IMG/VR virus record: IMGVR_UViG_3300017786_000112
Span: 1 to 26,276 of that record
From: a virus
DNA length: 26,276 nt
Strand: one strand, 5' to 3'
Shown: positions 20,501 through 26,276 of the stretch, piece after piece
Layout: every line of letters starts with the position of its first letter
Numbering within the stretch: the first letter of the stretch is position 1
The notes under the pieces: model-generated
Told to the model about the DNA's origin: nothing
Databases searched by the model: none
What the model saw: the letters and a program-made list of their open reading frames with translations, nothing else
Made by a program: the position numbers and the translations under genes

Positions 20501-22030
20501 ATGGACAACGTAAAAAAATTAATGTCTGCTTTTGAAGGTTTTAGTGATGCCCATGGACAGACTAGAATATCAGCAGAACGAAGAGCAGGTAAACAATCTG
20601 CAAATTCATATATAAAACGATCTCCGTTAACAGAGGAACTCGTCAATGGTCATTTGTCAGGTGTCCTTGGTGTAGGATCAATACCAATCAATGAAGATAA
20701 TCAATGCAAGTTCGGTGCTTTAGACATTGACATATATCCATTAGATCATATTGCTTTAGATAAAAAACTGAGAAAGTTAAAGATACCCTGTGTCGTTTGT
20801 CGCAGTAAGTCAGGTGGTGCACACATATTCTTTTTTATGACAGAGTGGATGAGTGCAGGAGAGTTCAGAGACAAAGCATCAGAAATAGCTTCAGTCATAG
20901 GTCACGGTGGATGTGAGATATTTCCTAAACAAGAAGAGATATTAGTTGAACGTGGGGATGTAGGTAACTTCATAAACCTACCTTATTTTGACCATGAGAT
21001 GACAACAAGGTATGCATTTAAAGAAGATGGCGAATCAGCTACACTAGAAGAATTTTTAGAATTAATCGACCAAAGGAAAGTTAAACCTGCTGACTTTAAT
21101 AAACTACAGGTGGGCAGTAAAAAGACAGAGCCATTTCCAGAAGGTCCACCATGTTTAAATGTGATGGCATTAAATGGTATTGGAGAAGGTGGACGTAACT
21201 CTTCTTTATTTAATTATGCAACCATGTTTAAGAAAATGGATCCTGATAATTGGAAAAACTTATTAGAAAAATTTAACATTGAGTATTGTTCTAATCCGTT
21301 ATCAGCTTCAGAGATTGTCACAATTCAAACACAATTAGAAAAGAAAGAATATTTTTATACTTGTGGTCAAGAGCCTTTGAAATCTCATTGCAATAAATCT
21401 TTATGTAAAAGACGTAAGTATGGTATTGGAACAACGACTGATGCCGTTGAGATTACAGGATTATCAGTTGTCAAGTCCGAACCAAGGGTCTTTTTTGCTG
21501 ACTTAGATGGCAGACGATTAGAGTTAACGAGTTATGATTTACAGTCTCAGGCTAAGTTTCAGATAGCTTGTCTTGAACAGCAAAATTTTATGCCACCAAG
21601 AGTCAAAGAAGATGCTTGGCAAATATTAATTAATGGTTTGTTGTCGGAGGCTAATGAAATAGAGGTTCCAGAGGAGTTGACATATAAAGGTCAGTTCTTG
21701 GATTTAATGGAATCATTTTGTCATGGTAGGGTTCAAGCTGCATCAGCCGAAGAATTATTATTAGGTAAACCTTGGGTAATGGAAGATAATGTTTATTTCA
21801 AGATAGATTCTTTTGTAGAATTTTTAAAACAAAAGAATTTTACACATTATTCCAAGGGACAAATACAAGAAAGAATAAAAGAAATAAATTTAGGAGATAA
21901 ATGTAGTGATGCAAAATCTTTTAAAACAACTACAGGTGGTTGGAAAACAATTCGAGTTTGGTGGGTTCCTGACATGAAAGAACATGTTGAAATACCTGAT
22001 GTAGTTATAGAAGAGGAGGTGCCGTTTTGA
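20501..22030 (+). CDS. AEP-type (archaeo-eukaryotic) DNA primase/prim-pol
   Basis: 509 aa, AAGAGGAAGAGTTAAG upstream. Catalytic domain: FGALDIDIYP with D75/D77 (metal ligands), SKSGGAHIFFF with H108, then EIFPKQ and GNFINLPYF (155-163), the order of AEP prim-pol motifs, close to those in 'TOTE'-type primases. A C-terminal Cys set (C263, C288, C297, C302, in 'YTCGQEPLKSHCNKSLCKRRKYGIG') resembles the zinc module after AEP domains. Residues 330-490 are helical and may bind DNA. No helicase domain is fused; separate helicases flank it. Ends EEEVPF, like the SSB-like protein's tail. It makes primers for the polymerase. Confidence 0.8.
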   Translation: MDNVKKLMSAFEGFSDAHGQTRISAERRAGKQSANSYIKRSPLTEELVNGHLSGVLGVGSIPINEDNQCKFGALDIDIYPLDHIALDKKLRKLKIPCVVCRSKSGGAHIFFFMTEWMSAGEFRDKASEIASVIGHGGCEIFPKQEEILVERGDVGNFINLPYFDHEMTTRYAFKEDGESATLEEFLELIDQRKVKPADFNKLQVGSKKTEPFPEGPPCLNVMALNGIGEGGRNSSLFNYATMFKKMDPDNWKNLLEKFNIEYCSNPLSASEIVTIQTQLEKKEYFYTCGQEPLKSHCNKSLCKRRKYGIGTTTDAVEITGLSVVKSEPRVFFADLDGRRLELTSYDLQSQAKFQIACLEQQNFMPPRVKEDAWQILINGLLSEANEIEVPEELTYKGQFLDLMESFCHGRVQAASAEELLLGKPWVMEDNVYFKIDSFVEFLKQKNFTHYSKGQIQERIKEINLGDKCSDAKSFKTTTGGWKTIRVWWVPDMKEHVEIPDVVIEEEVPF

Positions 22031-22248
22031 TGGAAGTATTAATAGCTTTTTGTATTATTTTAGTTGAAGAGCCAAGACATAAAGGTGGTAAATCAATTTG
22101 TAATTTTTATAAACCCGGTGTTGTGTTTAAAACATATGAAGAATGTATGAAGGATAAAAAATTAATCGAAGATTATGTGGTGGAAGAAGCTTGGAAAATT
22201 CATCCTAAGGCAGTCAGAATATATGCGAAAGGAGTGTGTGGAGAATAA
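22030..22248 (+). CDS. Small Cys-containing exported-like protein (72 aa)
   Basis: ATG at 22030 overlaps the primase TGA (TGATG). The GAGGAGG needed for its translation lies inside the primase's EEEV codons, nine bases before. MEVLIAFCIILVEEPRHKG is a short hydrophobic leader, then three Cys (ICNF, ECMKDK, GVCGE). Order and spacing resemble the 15425 product. Unusual among replication genes. Function unknown. Confidence 0.65.
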   Translation: MEVLIAFCIILVEEPRHKGGKSICNFYKPGVVFKTYEECMKDKKLIEDYVVEEAWKIHPKAVRIYAKGVCGE

Positions 22249-23774
22249 TGGAAACAGCGATATTTGGACCCCCAGGAACAGGGAAAACAACTAAACTATT
22301 ACAGATAATTGAGGATGCTATTGCTGATGGTATTCAGCCAGAGAGAATAGCTTTCTTATCTTTTACAAGAAAAGCTGCTCAAGAGGCTATTGACAGAGCC
22401 TGTATTAAATTCAACTTAGATTCAAAACACTTCCCGCATTTTAGAACTCTTCATTCTTTAGCCTTCCGTTGGACAGGTATGAAAAAAGAAGACTTAATCA
22501 GACCTGCTGACATGAGATTTTTAGCCTTAAAGTTAGGTGTTAAGTTTAACAAAGAAGAAAAAATAAATATAGAAGAAGGCGACTTGTTTACACCCGGTAC
22601 AAGTGATGGAGATAGATATTTTCATGTTATGCATTTATCTAAATTAAAAGGAACAGAATTATTAAAAGAGTTTGATGAGTTCAATGATACAACTTTACAC
22701 AGAGATTATGTTACTGTCGTTGAAAAAGCTTATGGAGATTTTAAAAGTAAAAAAGGTAAGATAGATTTTACAGACATGCTTTTAAAGTTTTTGGAGATGG
22801 GCACAGGACCAGACCTAGATTTGTTAATTGTCGATGAAGCACAGGATCTGTCTCCCATACAATGGAGAATGATTAAGGAATGTTTGTTACCTAACTCAAA
22901 GAAAGCTTATTATGCAGGGGACGATGATCAATGCATATTTAATTGGGCAGGTGCCGATGTAAGAGACTTTTTATACTCTTGTGAAAATAAAATTATTTTA
23001 GATAAATCTTACAGAGTTCCTAAGTTAGTTCATAACTTTGCTAGTCGGATAATTTCTAATGTTGGTATCAGACAAAAAAAAGATTGGCAACCTCGTGAAG
23101 AAGAAGGTGTTTTAAGGTTTCATTATGATATAATGGATTTAGACTTTACAACCGGAGAGTGGTACGTCCTTGCTCGAACAAACAGAATACTTACAGAAGT
23201 TTCAGAAGACCTTAAAAGACAAGGTTTTATATTCTGGCGGGAAGGATCTGGTTGGTCTGTTTCACAAGACATCATCAACAGCATCGAGGTATGGGTAAAA
23301 TTATGCAAAGACAAATCTGTGAGTGTTCAAGAATTAGTGGCTTTCTCAAAGAAAACGGAAAAAGATATTATTGGTCATGGTGGCAAGAAACAAATAGAAC
23401 TTTTAGATTCCACACGAAGATACACACTAGACGATTTGTTAGAGAGCGATTTAGGATTAAAGTTGAATCTAAACAAGAGCATGAGTTGGTGGGATGTTTT
23501 GAATGTGACGGAGCAACAGCGGATTTACATAACATCGGCTCTGAGGAGAGGAGAATCCATTCTAGTGGGGACTCCGAGGATTCGGATATCGACTATTCAC
23601 AGATCAAAAGGTGGCGAGGCGGATAACGTAGCCTTATTATTAGAGACACCAAAAATAATTCAAGAAAAAGGGGATCAAGATAGCGAACATAGAGTGTTCT
23701 ATGTAGGGGCAACTCGTGCTAGAAAACAACTACATGTAATCGAAAGAGGGAAGAAAAGTGGCTACAAAATCTAA
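22248..23774 (+). CDS. UvrD/Rep-like SF1 helicase
   Basis: 508 aa from the ATG at 22248 (TAATG overlap; GTGTGGAGAATA upstream). Walker A GPPGTGKT (7-14), motif Ia AFLSFTRKAAQEA, motif II LLIVDEAQD (191-199), motif III YYAGDDDQCIFNWAGAD (220-236), motif IV SYRVP, then motif V RISTIHRSKGGEADNV and motif VI FYVGATRARKQLHV near the end. UvrD-type 3'-5' unwinding fits fork progress or repair. A second, complete helicase of the module. Confidence 0.9.
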   Translation: METAIFGPPGTGKTTKLLQIIEDAIADGIQPERIAFLSFTRKAAQEAIDRACIKFNLDSKHFPHFRTLHSLAFRWTGMKKEDLIRPADMRFLALKLGVKFNKEEKINIEEGDLFTPGTSDGDRYFHVMHLSKLKGTELLKEFDEFNDTTLHRDYVTVVEKAYGDFKSKKGKIDFTDMLLKFLEMGTGPDLDLLIVDEAQDLSPIQWRMIKECLLPNSKKAYYAGDDDQCIFNWAGADVRDFLYSCENKIILDKSYRVPKLVHNFASRIISNVGIRQKKDWQPREEEGVLRFHYDIMDLDFTTGEWYVLARTNRILTEVSEDLKRQGFIFWREGSGWSVSQDIINSIEVWVKLCKDKSVSVQELVAFSKKTEKDIIGHGGKKQIELLDSTRRYTLDDLLESDLGLKLNLNKSMSWWDVLNVTEQQRIYITSALRRGESILVGTPRIRISTIHRSKGGEADNVALLLETPKIIQEKGDQDSEHRVFYVGATRARKQLHVIERGKKSGYKI

Positions 23775-24054
23775 AGACAGAGAATATTTTTTAAAAGAAG
23801 CTGAAGGATTAATCAATGGTCAGAGGGCGAAGGAGTATGGTCCAGCTAGAAAAAATCATAAGCGAATAGCAGATATTTGGAGTATTCTATTAGAGAAGAA
23901 ACTAAATGAACCTATAACTCCAGAGGAAGTTGTTGCTTGTATGATAGGTGTTAAAGTTGCTAGACTTGCCGAGGATATCTCAAAGGATGATTCTTGGACA
24001 GATATTATAGGGTACGCTGCACTAGGTGGAGAAATAGTTAATGACGAAAATTGA
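23758..24054 (+). CDS. DUF6378-like phage protein (98 aa)
   Basis: Starts at GTG 23758 with AGAGGGAAGAAAA directly upstream, overlapping the helicase end by 17 nt. 'GQRAKEYGPARKNHKRIADIWSILL' and 'ITPEEVVACMIGVKVARLAEDISKDDSWTDIIGYAALGGEI' match the pattern I associate with DUF6378, a small helical phage family. This H/D-containing helical type resembles MazG-like nucleotide hydrolases only distantly; no enzyme activity is shown. Ends in a 14-nt overlap with the polymerase. Confidence 0.7.
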   Translation: MATKSKDREYFLKEAEGLINGQRAKEYGPARKNHKRIADIWSILLEKKLNEPITPEEVVACMIGVKVARLAEDISKDDSWTDIIGYAALGGEIVNDEN

Positions 24055-25951
24055 TAATCATCAATATCATTTATTGGAACAGGACATTGGAGATATAGCT
24101 TGGGGTAAATCAGATTCAGATTGGTCGCCCCCTAATACATTTCCTGATCTTACAAAAGCTACACGAATTGCTGTTGACTTAGAAACAAAAGATCCGAATT
24201 TAATTAAGCTTGGACCTGGTTGGTGTAGAAATGATGGACATATAATTGGTGTTGCAGTTGCTGCAGGAGAGTTTCATGGATACTATCCTATTCGTCATGC
24301 AGCAGGAAACATGGATAAACGTATTGTTTTCAATTGGTTAAAGAAACAAATGGCTACACCTAATATACCAAAAGTATTTCATAATGCTATGTATGATCTT
24401 GGTTGGTTAAGAGCAGAAGGTATAGAAGTACAAGGTAAAATAATAGATACCATGATTGCTGCTCCTTTAGTTGATGAGAATAGAAGATTTTATAACTTAA
24501 ATTCTTTAGCTAAAGATTATTTAAATGAATCTAAAAGCGAAAAAATATTGAGAGCTGCCGCAGAAGAATTTGGAATAGATCCAAAATCTGAAATGTACAA
24601 ACTTCCTTCACGATATGTTGGTGCTTATGCAGAACAAGATGCAGCTGTGACATTACGATTATATGATCATTTAAGCATTAAATTAGAAAAAGAAGAATGT
24701 ACATCTATTTTTGAATTAGAGTCTAATCTGCTTCCTGTTATTTTTGAAATGAAAACAAGAGGGGTAAGAGTTGATGTTGACAAAGCCGAACAAGTTAAGA
24801 AGTTAATGGCTAAAGAAGAAAAGAATTTACTTCAAGAGATATTCAAAGATACCGGGACTATGATTGAACCTTGGGTCGCCACATCTATAGCAAAGACCTT
24901 CGACTTTCTTGGGTTGGAGTATTCTCGCACAGAAAAGTCTGGGTCGCCCATGTTCACAAAACAATTTTTGACGAATCATCCTCATCCCATTGCGAATAAA
25001 ATTGCGAAGATAAGAGAACTTAACAAAGCTAATACAACCTTTGTTGAAACTATTCTTAATCATGCTCATAACGGTAGAATACATTGTGACTTTCATCCTT
25101 TGAGAACTGACGATGGTGGTACTGTAACAGGTAGATTTAGTTCTAGCAATCCGAATTTGCAGCAAATTCCTGCAAGAGATCCGGATATTAAAAAAGCAAT
25201 CAGAGGATTATTTATTCCAGAAGAGGGAACCAAATGGGGGTCATTTGACTATGCTTCGCAAGAACCTAGATGGTTGGCTCATTACTGTGCTAATTCAACA
25301 GGGGATTTACGACATCCGTTAATTGACGATGTTGTAGAGATGTATAAAGAAGGTAAAGCAGACTTCCATCAAATGGTAGCCGACATGGCAAATATAAACA
25401 GGAAAGAAGCTAAGACAGTTAATCTTGGAATTATGTATGGTATGGGTAAAAAGAAACTTGCGGATACCTTATCTATTACTGAAGACGAGGCGGTAGCCTT
25501 ATTAGAAAAATACAATGAGAAAGTTCCTTTTGTTAGAGATTTAGCTAACAGGGTTTCTACTCACGCATCAAACAAAGGTGCGATAAGAACTCAGCTTGGA
25601 AGAAAATGTAGATTTGATATGTGGGAGCCTAGGGGATTTGGTTATAAAAAAGCATTGCCGATGAAAGAGGCTATAAAGCAATATCAGAATGTAAAGAGAG
25701 CATTTACATACAAAGCTTTGAATAGATTGATTCAAGGATCTAGTGCCGACCAAACTAAAAAGGCAATGGTCGATTGTCATGCGGCAGGTCTTACACCTAC
25801 ATTAACAGTCCACGATGAATTATGTTTCAACATTGAAAATCAGGAACAGGCAGACAAGATCGTTGATATCATGTCCAACTGTGTTCCTGATCTAAACGTA
25901 CCTTTTGAAGTTGATGCAGAACTTGGCAACAATTGGGGCGAGGTCGGTTAG
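24041..25951 (+). CDS. polA-like: Family A DNA polymerase with 3'-5' exonuclease
   Basis: 636 aa; GGAG nine bases before the ATG. Exonuclease domain about 40-215: Exo I D46/E48, Exo II FHNAMYD (N115, D119), Exo III Y196-D200. Polymerase domain: motif A WGSFDYASQEPR (D403), motif B R454-K458-L462-Y466 in NRKEAKTVNLGIMYG, motif C TVHDE (591-593). No 5'-3' exonuclease domain. At the E. coli F762 position it has Leu (L462), a variant tied in phage surveys to slower, sometimes temperate, replication. Main replicase of the phage. The end overlaps the convergent DUF1127 gene by 4 nt. Confidence 0.95.
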   Translation: MTKIDNHQYHLLEQDIGDIAWGKSDSDWSPPNTFPDLTKATRIAVDLETKDPNLIKLGPGWCRNDGHIIGVAVAAGEFHGYYPIRHAAGNMDKRIVFNWLKKQMATPNIPKVFHNAMYDLGWLRAEGIEVQGKIIDTMIAAPLVDENRRFYNLNSLAKDYLNESKSEKILRAAAEEFGIDPKSEMYKLPSRYVGAYAEQDAAVTLRLYDHLSIKLEKEECTSIFELESNLLPVIFEMKTRGVRVDVDKAEQVKKLMAKEEKNLLQEIFKDTGTMIEPWVATSIAKTFDFLGLEYSRTEKSGSPMFTKQFLTNHPHPIANKIAKIRELNKANTTFVETILNHAHNGRIHCDFHPLRTDDGGTVTGRFSSSNPNLQQIPARDPDIKKAIRGLFIPEEGTKWGSFDYASQEPRWLAHYCANSTGDLRHPLIDDVVEMYKEGKADFHQMVADMANINRKEAKTVNLGIMYGMGKKKLADTLSITEDEAVALLEKYNEKVPFVRDLANRVSTHASNKGAIRTQLGRKCRFDMWEPRGFGYKKALPMKEAIKQYQNVKRAFTYKALNRLIQGSSADQTKKAMVDCHAAGLTPTLTVHDELCFNIENQEQADKIVDIMSNCVPDLNVPFEVDAELGNNWGEVG

Positions 25952-26148
25952 TAAGTAGACTTTGCGTACAAATCATGTAGTTCTGACATAGGATCATCTA
26001 CAGGTTTTTCTTTTTCAAAAATTTCATATGCATGAGATCTAATATTTGATCTATGTATTCCTATGTCCTTTAGTGTGGCATCATCCAAACTATGTAAAGC
26101 TGTAATTGTTCTTCCTATCTTAAATTTATAAAACCAATTTGATAACAT
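25948..26148 (-). CDS. DUF1127 protein
   Basis: 66 aa, leftward; AAGGA eight bases before the ATG. The core 'ITALHSLDDATLKDIGIHRSNIRSHA' is the DUF1127 (YjiS) motif. Such small Arg-rich proteins are common in Alphaproteobacteria, where some bind RNA or affect stress and phosphate control; here the Arg content is modest. It extends about 20 residues past the motif. A host-derived auxiliary gene in a phage is the likely reading. Convergent with the polymerase (4-nt overlap). Confidence 0.8.
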   Translation of the reverse strand: MLSNWFYKFKIGRTITALHSLDDATLKDIGIHRSNIRSHAYEIFEKEKPVDDPMSELHDLYAKSTY

Positions 26149-26231
26149 TCGTATTTCCTTTTTTATGTTTGTGCTTAACTCTGCATTTTTTATTTATACA
26201 TTCATTCTTAATAATAAAAAACTAGGCAAAC

Positions 26232-26276
26232 ATGAAAGACATTGTTGCCAAAACAGAGTCAATTAACGCTAGGCTA
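26232..26276 (+). CDS. Start of a gene truncated by the window edge
   Basis: ATG at 26232 opens 15 codons, MKDIVAKTESINARL, running off the right edge. The upstream TAGGCAAAC is a weak ribosome site. Too short to identify. Confidence 0.4.
   Translation, partial: MKDIVAKTESINARL

Noticed and set aside
24827-25165. 112-codon minus-strand frame within the polymerase gene
   Set aside because: Antisense to the conserved polymerase domain; no ribosome site or motif.

Overview
The window looks like part of a tailed-phage (Caudoviricetes) genome with AT-rich coding. No host chromosomal backbone, rRNA, tRNA, integrase or CRISPR was seen. The gene set (large terminase, portal, family A DNA polymerase with a separate AEP-type primase, SNF2 and UvrD helicases, many tiny overlapping early genes) resembles phages of marine Alphaproteobacteria (SAR11/SAR116/Rhodobacterales type). 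The DUF1127 gene at the right end agrees with an alphaproteobacterial host. Host assignment is inference.

Layout. Positions 1-6671 form a minus-strand packaging/structural operon, read right to left: terL, two lysine-rich proteins with the same C-terminal peptide, a 34-aa basic peptide, portal, a one-TM protein, small terminase, a 48-aa TM peptide, a holin-like protein and a gene running off the left edge. The junctions are tight, with several TAATG or ATGA overlaps. Positions 6672-9805 form a regulatory and repeat-rich zone. It carries three plus-strand transcription units preceded by copies of the palindrome GTTAACATGTTAAC, strong terminators, composite CGGTCAT/TCGCAGG repeats, an array of GTTTACAC repeats, and a minus-strand PD-(D/E)XK (VRR-NUC-like) nuclease with an apparently leaderless promoter. 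Positions 9806-16974 hold about 20 short plus-strand early genes, mostly of unknown function. Among them are a C5-cytosine DNA methyltransferase and a PAPS-reductase-like PP-loop protein.

Positions 16985-25951 are the replication/recombination module: SNF2-like helicase; a convergent minus-strand PD-(D/E)XK nuclease; a ribbon-helix-helix regulator; a coiled-coil protein; a probable SSB-like protein; an AEP primase; a UvrD-like helicase; a DUF6378 protein; and a family A polymerase with 3'-5' exonuclease. The SSB-like protein and the primase both end in an acidic (D/E)EVPF tip, which suggests a common replisome partner. A minus-strand DUF1127 gene and the start of another plus-strand gene close the window.

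The points most worth a second look are the palindrome/iteron regulatory zone around 6.8-9.8 kb, the shared SSB-Ct-like tails, the Leu at the Pol I F762 position, the two minus-strand nucleases inserted in plus-strand regions, and the duplicated C-terminal peptide in the packaging operon.
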